Below the pieces are notes generated by a model. It was given only the letters and a program-made list of their open reading frames with translations, ran no database searches and was not told the origin of the DNA. Positions 8,279-17,856 of a stretch of 64,000 nucleotides of DNA are shown piece after piece. How positions within the stretch are numbered: the first letter of the stretch is position 1; every line of letters starts with the position of its first letter. Source of the DNA: JAKAGZ01 sp963748105 (GTDB lineage: Bacteria > Bacteroidota > Ignavibacteria > Ignavibacteriales > Ignavibacteriaceae); the NCBI GenBank assembly GCA_963748105.1, contig CAVVHP010000012.1, forward strand, positions 103,511-167,510, written 5' to 3'. The translations under genes and the position numbers were made by a program.

Positions 8279-10756
8279 ATGAAAACTGTTAAAGCTTCAA
8301 AACACAAAGAACTAAAGAAGAAGGACTTAAGATGGATATGCAATCCAAATACATTTGATTTTCAAACAACAGACGAAATTGAACCTATTGAAGGAATTTT
8401 GGGCCAAGAAAGAGCATTGCAGGCACTCAGAATTGGAGTAGAGTTAAGAAGCCCGGGTTACAATATTTATATAGCAGGTCTTTCAGGAACAGGAAAAGCA
8501 ACTACAGTAAAAAAAATTCTGGAGAAGGTTGGTTCAAAATGTCCGTTGTTATATGATTATGCCTACGTAAATAATTTCAAAGATCCGGACAGACCTATGC
8601 TTTTGATTTTTATGAAAGGGAAGGCAAAAGTATTTAAGCAGGATCTTTACTCCTCAATTGAAATTCTTAGACAGAAAATTCCCCAAGTTCTTGATAATCA
8701 GCACTATGTTAATCAGAAGAATAAGCTTATAAAACAGTACACCGAAAAAGAACAAAAACTGATGAGCACCTTCCAGGAAAAGCTTAAAAAAGAAAATTTT
8801 CAGCTTGGACAAATTAAGCAAGGTGAGACGGCAAGACCGGATATTATGCCGATTATTGATGATAAACCTGTGCCGGTTTATCAGCTTGAAGAACTTATTC
8901 AAAAAGGAAAAATTTCAGAAGACGAGGCGAAAGAAATAATTAATAAATACAATGAACATCAGCACGAGTTACAGTCTCTTTATAAAAAGGGAATTACAAT
9001 CAGTCAGGAATTTCAGGAAAAATTACTTGATCTTGAAAAAAAATCTGCAAGTGAGGTTGTAAAGGGAATTATTGAAAACCTGAAAGAAAAATATACAGAT
9101 AAAAAGATCAATAATTACCTGGAGCAAGTTGAAGAAAGTGTGCTTGATAATTTACAAGCTTTTAAAGGGTCAAAACCGCAGGGCGAAACAAGTCCGGAAG
9201 GTTTTATGATAGATTATTTCAAAGAGTACGAAGTAAATGTTATTCTCGATAATTCAGAATCGAATTACTGCCCGGTAATTATTGAAACCTCACCTACCTA
9301 TGTTAATTTATTTGGAACAATTGAAAAACTTAATGACGGAAGAGGTGGCTGGTACAGCGACTTTACAAAAATAAAAGCCGGCTCTATTTTACGTGCAAAC
9401 GGTGGTTACCTTGTCCTTAATGTAAATCATCTTTTTGAAGAACCGGGTGCGTGGAAAATATTAAAAAGAGTTTTGAGTTACGGGAAACTTGAAATTCAGG
9501 ATATGCAGAATGTATTTCAGTTAACGACATCAATTTTACAGCCGGAGCCAATTGAAGTTGACACAAAGATAATTCTGGTCGGTAGTAATTCAGTTTATTC
9601 TGTCCTCTCAGATTATGAAGATGATTTTAAGAAAATGTTTAAGATTAAAGCAGATTTTGATTATGAGATAAAAAGGACTGATGATGTATTAATAGAATAT
9701 GCACGTGTTGTTAAAAAAATGATTAAAGAAGAAGGGCTGTTAGAATTTGACAAAACTGCTATTGCACAATTGATAGAAATTGGCGCGCGCTATGCCGGAC
9801 AAAAAAACAAGCTTACTACACGATTTTCAGTAATTGGTGACCTTGCACGAGAGGCAAATTTCTGGGCAAAAGAGGATGCGGTTAATGAAGTAACGGCCAC
9901 ACATGTCATAAAAGCCTATTATTCATCCAGGGTAAGACACGGAATGATGGAATCGAAAGTAAATGATATGATAGAAGAAAATATGATAATGATATCTACC
10001 GAGGGCGAAAGAGTAGGGCAGATTAACGGGCTGGCTGTTTATGGAAATGACTATTATTCCTTTGGCAGACCAACCAGAATTACCGCGACTATTTCTCTAG
10101 GAAGTGGAAACATATTAAATGTTGAACGAGAAGCCGGAATGAGTGGAAAAACCTACAATAAAGGTGTGTTAATTATTACCGGTTACTTTAAAGAAACATT
10201 TGGAAAAGAACATCCTCTTGCTTTTAACGCTAACCTGGTTTTTGAACAATCATATGGCGGGATAGACGGGGACAGTGCATCCTGTGCAGAAATATTTGCG
10301 CTTCTCTCAACTCTTGCTGAAATTCCGATAAACCAATCAATTGCGGTTACAGGTTCGCTAAATCAGAAAGGCGACGTTCAACCAATAGGAGGGGTGAATG
10401 AAAAGATTGAAGGATTCTTTGATGTCTGTAAATCCAGAAAGCTAACTGGTAAACAGGGTGCAATTATTCCCATTCAAAATGTGAATGACCTTATGCTCAG
10501 GGATGAAGTTGTTGAGGCTGTTAAGAATAAAAAATTTCATATCTGGGCGATTGAAAGAGTTGAAGAGGGAATTGAAATTCTGACCGGTGTAAAAGCAGGT
10601 GTACTTAAGGGTAAAAATTATGAACCGGGAACTGTGTTCGGATTAGTTGAGAAAAAAATCAAAGAGCTGTTTGCAAAATCGAAACCTAAACCCGCCCAAG
10701 CAGCAAAGGCAAAAAAGACAATTAAAAGAAAAACACCATTGAAGAAGAAAAAATGA
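8279..10756 (+). CDS. LonB-type ATP-dependent protease (AAA plus S16 Lon domain)
   Basis: 825 residues. The N-terminal region carries a Walker A-like loop (GLSGTGKAT) of the AAA_32/LonB type, followed by a long charged coiled-coil insertion (about residues 110-300) and an AAA/LID region. The C-terminal S16 protease domain has the Ser-Lys dyad in GDSASCAE (Ser near 668) and GVNEKIEGF (Lys near 711). The tail is lysine-rich, so DNA contact is possible. This is the YcbZ/LonB-like branch that degrades misfolded or regulatory proteins in the cytoplasm. GGCGGGG lies just upstream of the ATG. Its stop overlaps the pyruvate kinase start (ATGA), implying co-translation. Confidence 0.9.
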   Translation: MKTVKASKHKELKKKDLRWICNPNTFDFQTTDEIEPIEGILGQERALQALRIGVELRSPGYNIYIAGLSGTGKATTVKKILEKVGSKCPLLYDYAYVNNFKDPDRPMLLIFMKGKAKVFKQDLYSSIEILRQKIPQVLDNQHYVNQKNKLIKQYTEKEQKLMSTFQEKLKKENFQLGQIKQGETARPDIMPIIDDKPVPVYQLEELIQKGKISEDEAKEIINKYNEHQHELQSLYKKGITISQEFQEKLLDLEKKSASEVVKGIIENLKEKYTDKKINNYLEQVEESVLDNLQAFKGSKPQGETSPEGFMIDYFKEYEVNVILDNSESNYCPVIIETSPTYVNLFGTIEKLNDGRGGWYSDFTKIKAGSILRANGGYLVLNVNHLFEEPGAWKILKRVLSYGKLEIQDMQNVFQLTTSILQPEPIEVDTKIILVGSNSVYSVLSDYEDDFKKMFKIKADFDYEIKRTDDVLIEYARVVKKMIKEEGLLEFDKTAIAQLIEIGARYAGQKNKLTTRFSVIGDLAREANFWAKEDAVNEVTATHVIKAYYSSRVRHGMMESKVNDMIEENMIMISTEGERVGQINGLAVYGNDYYSFGRPTRITATISLGSGNILNVEREAGMSGKTYNKGVLIITGYFKETFGKEHPLAFNANLVFEQSYGGIDGDSASCAEIFALLSTLAEIPINQSIAVTGSLNQKGDVQPIGGVNEKIEGFFDVCKSRKLTGKQGAIIPIQNVNDLMLRDEVVEAVKNKKFHIWAIERVEEGIEILTGVKAGVLKGKNYEPGTVFGLVEKKIKELFAKSKPKPAQAAKAKKTIKRKTPLKKKK

Positions 10757-12192
10757 ATAATCAGTTAATTGAAAATTATGCAAAGACGAAAATTCTGTGT
10801 ACTCTTGGTCCGGCAACAAATAAGGCGGAAATAATTGAAAAATTAATTGTTACAGGGGCAGACGGTGTACGACTCAATTTTTCCCACGGGAGTTACGACT
10901 CTTTCAAACATCTTTTTACAGAGCTTGATAAAGCCTGCTTGGATGAACATACACCGCTCTCAATTTTAATTGATCTTCAGGGTCCAAAAATCAGGGTAGG
11001 CGAACTCTCTGAACCCGAAATAGAAATTTACCATGGTGATAAAATTGAAATTACTACAGAAGATGTAAAAGGCACGAAGGAATTAATTTCAACTTCTTAC
11101 AAATCCCTGCCCGATGATGCACTGGTGGGAGACAGGCTTTTAATTGATGACGGACTTCTGCGTTTGCGAATAATAGAAATAAAAAAGAAATCTGTTGTTT
11201 GTATTATAGAAAACGGCGGAACCCTAAGGCCTAAAAAAGGGATGAATCTTCCCGGGATGCGGCTTTCGACCGATTCTGTAACTGAAAAAGATTATGAGAA
11301 TCTTGAATTCGCTCTTGATTACAGGGTGGATTATGTAGCACTTTCTTTTGTAAGAAGTGCGGGCGATATCTCACTCCTGCGCGAATGGATGAAGCGAAAA
11401 AATAAAGTCCGCCCAATAATTGCAAAAATAGAAAAGAAAGAGGCGTGGGATAATTTTGATGAAATACTGGAACTTGCTGACGGGATTATGGTAGCAAGGG
11501 GAGACCTCGGCGTTGAACTGCCGCCGCAGGAGGTCCCGATAATTCAAAAAGAAATTATCAAAAAGTGTAACCGGAAAGGCAAACTTGTAATTACCGCGAC
11601 GCAGATGCTTGAATCAATGATACATAATCCAATACCTACACGCGCCGAGGCATCCGATGTTGCTAATGCTGTACTTGACGGAACCGATGTGGTTATGCTT
11701 AGCGGAGAGACAGCGATAGGAAAGTTTCCAATTCAAACGGTTCAGATTATGAATGACATTATCGAAAACACTGATCCGTACTTTAAACCTATTAAGGAAG
11801 AAGAATTTGAAATACCCGAATCAATAGAAGAAAATCTTTTTGATTCAGTTGGCAGGGGAATAGTCTCAATGAGCAGACAAATAAATGCCGCGGCAATAGT
11901 GGTCTTTACATTCCAGGGGAGAACAGCAAGTAATCTTTCCAAGTACCGGCCTAAATCCAAAATTATTGCAATCTCGAATAGTTTTGATACTATGAACAAA
12001 CTTTGCCTTTACTGGGGTATTACATCAATGTTTTTCCCGGATATAGACAAAGAACATCTTGCAATTGATAAGGTCAAAGGAATGTTACTAAAAGCAGGTA
12101 TTGTTAAGGAAGGAGATGTTGTCATTTTTGCAGCAGGTGCTCCATATTCAGAAAAAAGCAGGGCTAACTGGCTCAGGTTCGAAGTAATATAA
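10753..12192 (+). CDS. pyk: Pyruvate kinase
   Basis: 479 residues, the standard length. Conserved stretches include KILCTLGPA, the substrate-binding RLNFSHG, the catalytic lysine in IAKIEKKEAWDN, the metal/PEP site VARGDLGVELP, and the signature ATQMLESMI...TRAEASDVANA. The enzyme converts phosphoenolpyruvate and ADP to pyruvate and ATP, the last step of glycolysis. Its ATG overlaps the stop of the Lon gene by four bases, so both are probably one transcriptional unit. Confidence 0.97.
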   Translation: MNNQLIENYAKTKILCTLGPATNKAEIIEKLIVTGADGVRLNFSHGSYDSFKHLFTELDKACLDEHTPLSILIDLQGPKIRVGELSEPEIEIYHGDKIEITTEDVKGTKELISTSYKSLPDDALVGDRLLIDDGLLRLRIIEIKKKSVVCIIENGGTLRPKKGMNLPGMRLSTDSVTEKDYENLEFALDYRVDYVALSFVRSAGDISLLREWMKRKNKVRPIIAKIEKKEAWDNFDEILELADGIMVARGDLGVELPPQEVPIIQKEIIKKCNRKGKLVITATQMLESMIHNPIPTRAEASDVANAVLDGTDVVMLSGETAIGKFPIQTVQIMNDIIENTDPYFKPIKEEEFEIPESIEENLFDSVGRGIVSMSRQINAAAIVVFTFQGRTASNLSKYRPKSKIIAISNSFDTMNKLCLYWGITSMFFPDIDKEHLAIDKVKGMLLKAGIVKEGDVVIFAAGAPYSEKSRANWLRFEVI

Positions 12193-12289
12193 ATTTTTGC
12201 CTTTAAGAATTAACAATTTCATTTTACTATACTAGTAATATTCCACTCAGAATTGTTGTATATGAAAGATGATATTACCAACAGAAAAT

Positions 12290-13297
12290 ATGAAATTAGC
12301 AAAATGGTGGGAGCCTGCTGAAAAAGGTAAATTACTTTGCACACTTTGTCCACGCTATTGCAAAATTGGTGATGGTCAGCCGGGGTTTTGTTATATAAGG
12401 CAGAATCACGGTGGCAAACTATATACAACAGGTTATGGTCATCCAACAGGATTTGCAATTGACCCGATAGAAAAAAAACCACTAAATCACTTTCTTCCCG
12501 GTACACAGGTATTAAGTTTTGGGACTGCCGGATGCAATCTTGGCTGCAGATTTTGTCAGAACTGGTCAATCAGTAAAGCAAAGCTTGATGAACTCAATTC
12601 GACAGAAGCATCACCAGAGTATGTTGTTCAGCTTGCAAAAAAGAATCGCATACCTTCTATAGCATTTACTTATAATGACCCAACAATTTTTGGCGAATAT
12701 GTAATTGATATTTCTAAAATTGCACAGGAAGAAAATATTAAATCCGTGATGGTTACAGCCGGGTATATTGACAAAGAAGCAAGGAAGGAAGTTTATAAAT
12801 ATATTGATGCGGCTAATGTTGATTTGAAAGGATTTACGGAAAAATTTTATTTCAAACAAACTTTTTCTTCTTTGGAAGATGTACTGGATACACTAATCTG
12901 GTTGAAAAATGAAACGGATGTCTGGATTGAAATTACAACATTACTTATTCCCGGCGAAAATGATTCTTCAGAAGAGATAAAAAATGAATGCGGTTGGATA
13001 TTGGAAAACATTGGCGATTCCGTTCCTTTCCATTTTACAGCATTTCATCCCGACTTTAAAATGTTAAACAAAGAAAGTACTTCGGCGAAAACACTGGAGC
13101 GGGCAAGAAAAATTGCACAGTCTGCTGGAATTAAATATTGTTATGTTGGGAATGTACATAATACTGAAGGAAAAACAACTTATTGCCCCGGTTGTAATGA
13201 AACACTCATAAAACGTGACTGGCATGAAGTTTATTTCAATAATGTAAACGAAGGTAAATGCCCTAAATGTGGCTATAAAATAGCGGGAGTTTTTTGA
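12290..13297 (+). CDS. amrS: AmmeMemoRadiSam-type radical SAM enzyme
   Basis: About 335 residues. An N-terminal cysteine cluster (LCTLCPRYCKI) precedes the radical SAM core with CNLGCRFCQNW, the CxxxCxxC [4Fe-4S] motif in the PFL-activase-like arrangement typical of AmrS. The C-terminus adds a zinc-ribbon-like YCPGC...CPKCGY pair. AmrS proteins are usually found with AMMECR1 and MEMO1 homologues; neither is in this window, and the substrate is unknown. An ATG at 12269 is also in frame, but family proteins begin near MKxAKWWE, so I use 12290. Confidence 0.88.
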   Translation: MKLAKWWEPAEKGKLLCTLCPRYCKIGDGQPGFCYIRQNHGGKLYTTGYGHPTGFAIDPIEKKPLNHFLPGTQVLSFGTAGCNLGCRFCQNWSISKAKLDELNSTEASPEYVVQLAKKNRIPSIAFTYNDPTIFGEYVIDISKIAQEENIKSVMVTAGYIDKEARKEVYKYIDAANVDLKGFTEKFYFKQTFSSLEDVLDTLIWLKNETDVWIEITTLLIPGENDSSEEIKNECGWILENIGDSVPFHFTAFHPDFKMLNKESTSAKTLERARKIAQSAGIKYCYVGNVHNTEGKTTYCPGCNETLIKRDWHEVYFNNVNEGKCPKCGYKIAGVF

Positions 13298-13308
13298 TTA
13301 AAATCTTC

Positions 13309-13338
13309 TTTGGATTTAAAAAATATTTATTACCTTTG
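13309..13338 (+). promoter_or_regulatory. Near-consensus Bacteroidota promoter for the AbiF-associated RNA
   Basis: TTTG at 13309-13312 and TACCTTTG at 13331-13338 are separated by 18 bases, almost exactly the TTTG-N19-TAnnTTTG consensus of the Bacteroidota primary sigma factor. Transcription would start near 13343, about 58 bases before the AbiF start codon. Confidence 0.65.
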
Positions 13339-13342
13339 TATT

Positions 13343-13390
13343 AACAAGCCCGGCAGGCCTCTCATAGAAGCCCAAATCGCTGGGTTTTTT
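13343..13390 (+). ncRNA. Putative AbiF-associated small RNA (abiF-motif-like)
   Basis: A segment of about 48 bases lies between the promoter and a T-run at 13385-13390, directly before the Abi_2 gene. It is much more GC-rich than its surroundings. It contains a repeated AAGCCC (13346-13351 and 13368-13373). The second copy forms a terminator-like hairpin with TGGGTTT (13381-13387); the first can pair with the same GGGTTT. A small hairpin (13356-13362 with 13366-13372, one mismatch) sits between. Published comparative work describes a structured RNA, the abiF motif, immediately upstream of abiF genes; the match here is by position and architecture, as I could not run a covariance model. Confidence 0.6.
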
Positions 13391-13400
13391 AGTTTTAAAA

Positions 13401-14300
13401 ATGAAAATTAGATATACCAAAAAAGCGCTGTCTTTCGGAGAGCAACTTGAACAACTTAAATCACGAGGATTGGTGGTTGAAGATGAAAAGCGTGCAATTC
13501 ATTACTTAACTCATATCAATTATTATCGATTAAGCGCATATTTGTATCCCTTCTTAGAGGATAAGAATAAGCATATATTTAAGGCAAACACGACTTTCAA
13601 TATAATATTAGATATCTATAATTTCGATCGGGAATTACGGTTACTTTTATTGGATGCTATAGAACGGATAGAAATTTCATTTAGAACTAATATAATATAT
13701 ATCCTTTCACATAAACACGGTCCTTTCTGGATATGTAATAAAGAAATTTTCTATAATGAGAAACAATACTTTAGAGATTTTCAACGACTTAAGAACGAGA
13801 TTAGTAGGTCAGATGAAAAATTTTTAAAGCATTACTTTGCAAAATATTCTGAGGTAATACCTCCGGCATGGATTTCCTTAGAGACAGCATCTCTTGGATT
13901 ACTATCTTTATTTTATAAAAACCTTAAGTCTACTAGGGATCTTAAAGAAATTTCTAATAAATATGGACATACTTATAAAGTATTTAGATCATGGTTTCAT
14001 TCGTTGACTTATCTAAGAAATTTATGTGCACATCATTCACGTATTTGGAATCGTGAACTTGCAATTCAGCCATTGAAACCCAAATCATATAGTTGCATAT
14101 GGTTAAATGATTCTGATAGAATAAGTAATGATAGGATATTCATTATGATAGCCATAATTATCTACTTTCTTAGTATAATTAGTCCGACAAGTCATTTTAA
14201 GAAAAAATTGGTCAAACTTTTTGAGAAATATCCAATGATTGATCTAGCGCCTATGGGGTTTCCCAGGAATTGGAGGGAAGAACAATTATTTAAGATTTAA
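13401..14300 (+). CDS. abiF: Abi_2/AbiF family HEPN protein (abortive-infection or toxin-like)
   Basis: 299 residues matching the Abi_2 family (AbiD/AbiF): the N-terminal KAL.....QL..L..RGL followed by INYYRLSAYLYPF, the FDRELR.LLLDAIERIEIS helix, and YLRNLCAHHSRIWNRE, which carries the HEPN R-x4-H catalytic motif. The C-terminus ends in the typical MGFPRNW...LFKI. Such proteins are cytoplasmic RNases or growth inhibitors in phage defence, and AbiF has been linked to the ancestry of Cas13 and to RNA-antitoxin pairing. The ATG follows the terminator of the upstream RNA by about ten bases. Codons are notably AT-rich (many ATA), unlike adjacent metabolic genes, consistent with transfer. Confidence 0.88.
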   Translation: MKIRYTKKALSFGEQLEQLKSRGLVVEDEKRAIHYLTHINYYRLSAYLYPFLEDKNKHIFKANTTFNIILDIYNFDRELRLLLLDAIERIEISFRTNIIYILSHKHGPFWICNKEIFYNEKQYFRDFQRLKNEISRSDEKFLKHYFAKYSEVIPPAWISLETASLGLLSLFYKNLKSTRDLKEISNKYGHTYKVFRSWFHSLTYLRNLCAHHSRIWNRELAIQPLKPKSYSCIWLNDSDRISNDRIFIMIAIIIYFLSIISPTSHFKKKLVKLFEKYPMIDLAPMGFPRNWREEQLFKI

Positions 14301-14418
14301 TAACCTCAACCTTAATCCCTCACCTTCACAAAAGTGATGCAAATCTTTATAACTTTCCCGATTTATCCTTAATTTAATTCTATAGTTTTTTGCTAATTTA
14401 AAAATTAATAGAGCTACT

Positions 14419-14943
14419 TTGAAGAAGATAACAGTTATTGTGATTTCATTATTTATTGGACTCATTACTGTCATCTATTTAAATGAACTGTTAAAAGGGA
14501 TCATTGCCGGGATTTTAACCGGAGGAGAGGTAAACTATTTTTTCAAAGGAATTTTACTAACTGCTGCAATTCCTTTTACTAAAGGTACCGGTATTTCGAC
14601 TTATTCATTTTTGTTTTCAGTTCCTCTCTTTATGTCTGTAATTTTTATTGAATTCAGTTCAATAATTTTGAAGAAAAACAATAACCTGAATTTGAGGCAT
14701 GGTATAGTAATTATTCAATTAGTAAATATTGGATACATTGTTTTGAATATTATTGTAGGAATTATTTCAGTAGTATTTAAAGGCCTGTTCACAAGTAACT
14801 GGGCAAGGTTTCTCGAATATGCTGATATCCCTTACAGCAAGCAGCTTATTATTATGCTGCTGATACTTATACTTTTATTCGCTTATATCAATTATTCCAC
14901 AAACAGGTTAAAAAAATATATTACTTTAGTTAAAGAAAAATAA
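14419..14943 (+). CDS. Small integral membrane protein, unknown function
   Basis: 174 residues beginning at a TTG (14419); no ATG lies near the N-terminus in frame. Four hydrophobic segments (about residues 4-24, 63-84, 95-123 and 143-160) suggest a four-helix inner-membrane protein with a short lysine-rich C-terminus. I do not recognise a family. The gap to the upstream abiF gene is about 120 bases, and an SDR gene follows 30 bases later, so it may be cotranscribed with the latter. Confidence 0.55.
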   Translation: MKKITVIVISLFIGLITVIYLNELLKGIIAGILTGGEVNYFFKGILLTAAIPFTKGTGISTYSFLFSVPLFMSVIFIEFSSIILKKNNNLNLRHGIVIIQLVNIGYIVLNIIVGIISVVFKGLFTSNWARFLEYADIPYSKQLIIMLLILILLFAYINYSTNRLKKYITLVKEK

Positions 14944-14973
14944 TCTTTTTGAATCGAATCAACGGAGTACAAA

Positions 14974-15747
14974 ATGGGTATGCTTGATAACAAAATAGTT
15001 TTCATTACAGGGGCCACAGCCGGAATAGGGGAGGCGTGTGCGAAAGATTTTGCCCGTGAGGGGGCAAATTTAATTCTTTGCGCCAGAAGAATTGAAAGTC
15101 TTAAGAACCTTGCTGAATCAATTATAAAAGATTATGGTGTTAAGGTTCATTACTTTAAACTTGATGTAAGAGAAAGAGAAAGTGTGAATAAAATTATTGC
15201 TTCACTTCCGAACGAGTGGAAAAATATTGACATACTCGTTAATAATGCCGGATTGGCAAAAGGTTTCAGCAAACTTGATGACGGTGATTTGGAATCTTGG
15301 GAACAGATGATAGATACTAATGTGAAGGGCCTGCTCTACATAACCCGCGGAATTTTGCCATTAATGGCTGCAAGAAAACAGGGACACGTAATTAATATTG
15401 GGTCGGTGGCCGGTCATGAAGTTTACCCTAACGGCAACGTCTACTGCGCGACCAAATTTGCGGTTGACGCTTTAAGCAAAGGGATAAGGCTGGATATGCT
15501 GGATAAAAAAATAAAAGTTACTACAATATCTCCGGGACTTGTTGAAACAGAATTTGCTGAAGTAAGATTTTCAGGAGATAAAGAAAGGGCTAAACAGGTC
15601 TACAAGGGCTTCAAACCTCTTGTTGCTGCAGATATTTCTAATCTTGTTTTATTTGCCGCAACAAGGCCCCAGCACGTTAATATAAACGAAATTGTGGTCA
15701 CGCCCACTGCGCAGGGGTCATCAACATTGGTGTTAAGAGAAGAATAA
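14974..15747 (+). CDS. Short-chain dehydrogenase/reductase (YdfG-like)
   Basis: 257 residues with a complete classical SDR core: the cofactor loop TGATAGIG near residue 13, an NNAG motif, and the catalytic Ser...Tyr-x-x-x-Lys in GSVAGHEVYPNGNVYCATK. The CARR turn after the second strand favours NADP. The protein is closest in layout to YdfG-type 3-hydroxy acid/serine dehydrogenases that oxidise small hydroxy acids in the cytoplasm. CGGAG lies about eight bases before the ATG. A hairpin terminator follows. Confidence 0.88.
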   Translation: MGMLDNKIVFITGATAGIGEACAKDFAREGANLILCARRIESLKNLAESIIKDYGVKVHYFKLDVRERESVNKIIASLPNEWKNIDILVNNAGLAKGFSKLDDGDLESWEQMIDTNVKGLLYITRGILPLMAARKQGHVINIGSVAGHEVYPNGNVYCATKFAVDALSKGIRLDMLDKKIKVTTISPGLVETEFAEVRFSGDKERAKQVYKGFKPLVAADISNLVLFAATRPQHVNINEIVVTPTAQGSSTLVLREE

Positions 15748-15775
15748 AAAAGAAGACGACCTAATTTTAATTATT

Positions 15776-15811
15776 AAATCCTAAGCAAATTTTATTATTT
15801 ATTTAGGATTT
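15776..15811. terminator. Hairpin terminator
   Basis: AAATCCTAA and TTAGGATTT form a 9-bp stem around an AT-rich loop of 18 bases, between the convergent SDR and glycosyltransferase genes. Confidence 0.55.
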
Positions 15812-15829
15812 ATCATTTGGAGCTTAGGG

Positions 15830-17086
15830 TTAAATATTGTTAAGAATGTTGGACAATGACCGAGTTATATTCTTCCTGTCAAATTTCTTAACTTTTTCTA
15901 AATCCGTCTTTAGCTGATCTGATTTTTCAAAAAATTCTTTCCCGCTTTGGTCATAATTAAAAATCATTCCGGCATTTGTTTTACTTAAAATATTTTTCAC
16001 TTCCTCGTTATCATCGCCAAATGCAATTATCGGTTTCCCTGTTCTGAGGTACTCAAATAATTTGCCGGGAACGTGTCGTTTTTCAGTTGCGCAGACAAGC
16101 AGGTAATCAGCATTAATTAATTCCTTAAGCAATTGATCGTATGGAAGAAATCCTAAAAATTCTGTGTATGCTGTAAGGCAGTTCTTCCCGATTTCATCTT
16201 TGATCCCGGGACTTACAGTGCCTGTGAACTTTATTCTTAGTTTTCTTCCGCTGTCAATTTCATCTTTTAATTGCACCCAAAACTTTTTGGGATTCTGAAA
16301 ATCAAAAATATTTCCAGAGTGAACAAGTGTCTTTATTTCTGATTGTTCCTTTGTCTCAATATTTATAAAATCTTCTTCGTTATAACCCCAGTAAAGAACA
16401 TTGGACTCATTCCGGATAAAATCATATTTCTCAATGTAATCTTCCATCATCGTTTTTGTTACAAATACTACTGAAGAAGCATTTTTTACCACAGACTTTT
16501 CAAGATGATTATCAACCGCAAGTGTTGCGGCACTTCTTTTAAAATCGCGGTAATACGCAATATCAACCCAGGGATCAATAAAAACGGGGATGTGCGGAAT
16601 TTTATTTTTCTTACTTAAATTCATTCCCACAAGATGTGAAGTATGCGGAGGACCGATAGAAACTATTGCATCAAATTTTTCTTTTTTCAACAATTTATTT
16701 GCAGCCGGAACAGCTGAAAAGAACCATCCTATTCTTGCATCCGGAACAAACAAATTCATGCGGAGCCATATTGATATCTTATGTGTCAGGCTTGCGTTAT
16801 CCCTGGAAATTGTTTCCGAAGCAACCAACTGATCATTTTGGCCTTTGCCTGTAAATTTTCTGTAGATATTAAAAGGTTCAAAAGATTTGGTTTTTATCAC
16901 ATCAAGTGCCGGATCAATTTCTGCTAACAGGCTTTCATCTTTTTGAGAAAAAGTATCTTCATCAACTGTAAGTACGGAAGGCTGCCATCCGTACTCAGGC
17001 AAAAATTTTATTACCTTTAGCGGCCAGTGAAGCGATGCTTTGCCCGAAGGTGGCCAAAAATAAGTGATGAATAATACTTTTTTCAT
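15830..17086 (-). CDS. Glycosyltransferase (GT4-like, GT-B fold)
   Basis: 418 residues. The N-terminal FITYFWPPSG strand-loop and the C-terminal region (VHSGNIFDFQNP...ADYLLVCATE...VPGKLFEYLRTGKPIIAFG) are typical of GT-B family 1/GT4 enzymes, with the E-x7-E-like element EYLRTGKPI binding the sugar nucleotide. It probably transfers a sugar to a cell-envelope or exopolysaccharide acceptor on the cytoplasmic face. Its ATG overlaps the stop of the upstream methyltransferase (TAATG), so both are one operon. Donor and acceptor cannot be inferred. Confidence 0.82.
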   Translation of the reverse strand: MKKVLFITYFWPPSGKASLHWPLKVIKFLPEYGWQPSVLTVDEDTFSQKDESLLAEIDPALDVIKTKSFEPFNIYRKFTGKGQNDQLVASETISRDNASLTHKISIWLRMNLFVPDARIGWFFSAVPAANKLLKKEKFDAIVSIGPPHTSHLVGMNLSKKNKIPHIPVFIDPWVDIAYYRDFKRSAATLAVDNHLEKSVVKNASSVVFVTKTMMEDYIEKYDFIRNESNVLYWGYNEEDFINIETKEQSEIKTLVHSGNIFDFQNPKKFWVQLKDEIDSGRKLRIKFTGTVSPGIKDEIGKNCLTAYTEFLGFLPYDQLLKELINADYLLVCATEKRHVPGKLFEYLRTGKPIIAFGDDNEEVKNILSKTNAGMIFNYDQSGKEFFEKSDQLKTDLEKVKKFDRKNITRSLSNILNNI

Positions 17087-17697
17087 TAAATTTTTCTTGT
17101 CCCCACAAATCTTATAACAGATGCTTCTCCGGAATGAAATTTACTTTCAGAAAGTGAGACTAATTCTTTAACTGCTATTTCAGCATTTAGTTCATTAAAT
17201 ATATTTTTAATTTCATCCATATCATAAAGCATTTCAAGATTTTGCGGACCACCGGAAGTTCTTCCAAGTTGTTCTTTCGAATATCCTTCGAAAATTAATG
17301 TGCCTCCCGGTTTCAAAGATTTAACAGCTTTTTCAAAAAATGTTTTTCTTAGATCCTTGTTTAAATGAAGAAAGATCATTCCTACAGCATCATAATAATT
17401 TAAGTGCGGCTCATATTCTGCCAGGTCTATAACAAGGTAACTTATTTTTGTCCCGGAATCGTGTGCGAACTGCACTGCTTTGTCTCTGGCAACAGCGCTG
17501 TAATCTACAGAATCCACAATCCAGCCATTTACTGCGGTATAGACTCCATTTCTTCCTTCCCCGTCACCCGGCATCAGAATTTTACCGGGCTTTATCTTAT
17601 CGATTTGCTCTTTAAAAAACTTATTTGGTTCTTTGCCGTAAACTGAGTCAACCCCGGCGTATCTTTCATCCCAGAATTTTCCATTTATATTAGTCAT
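17086..17697 (-). CDS. Class I SAM-dependent methyltransferase (TehB-like)
   Basis: 203 residues starting WDERYAG...YGKEPNKFF, the usual N-terminus of the TehB/thiopurine-like methyltransferases. Motif I reads LMPGDGEGRNGVY (SAM glycine loop), followed by VDYSAVA and a GMIFLH strand. It is cytoplasmic; the substrate is unknown. It is coupled to the downstream glycosyltransferase by a one-base overlap and is divergent from the polyketide synthase operon across about 160 bases. Confidence 0.82.
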   Translation of the reverse strand: MTNINGKFWDERYAGVDSVYGKEPNKFFKEQIDKIKPGKILMPGDGEGRNGVYTAVNGWIVDSVDYSAVARDKAVQFAHDSGTKISYLVIDLAEYEPHLNYYDAVGMIFLHLNKDLRKTFFEKAVKSLKPGGTLIFEGYSKEQLGRTSGGPQNLEMLYDMDEIKNIFNELNAEIAVKELVSLSESKFHSGEASVIRFVGTRKI

Positions 17698-17856
17698 ATT
17701 TTTTACCTACTTTATAATTACGACACTTCAAAATAACAAAAATAGACTCAAAATAATTTGGTAATAAATCCATTCAATTAAAATGAAGATTCATTGTCAC
17801 AATTAGAGCGCTCTTCGTATTTTAATTTAGTAGTTTAATTACAATATAGGAACATT

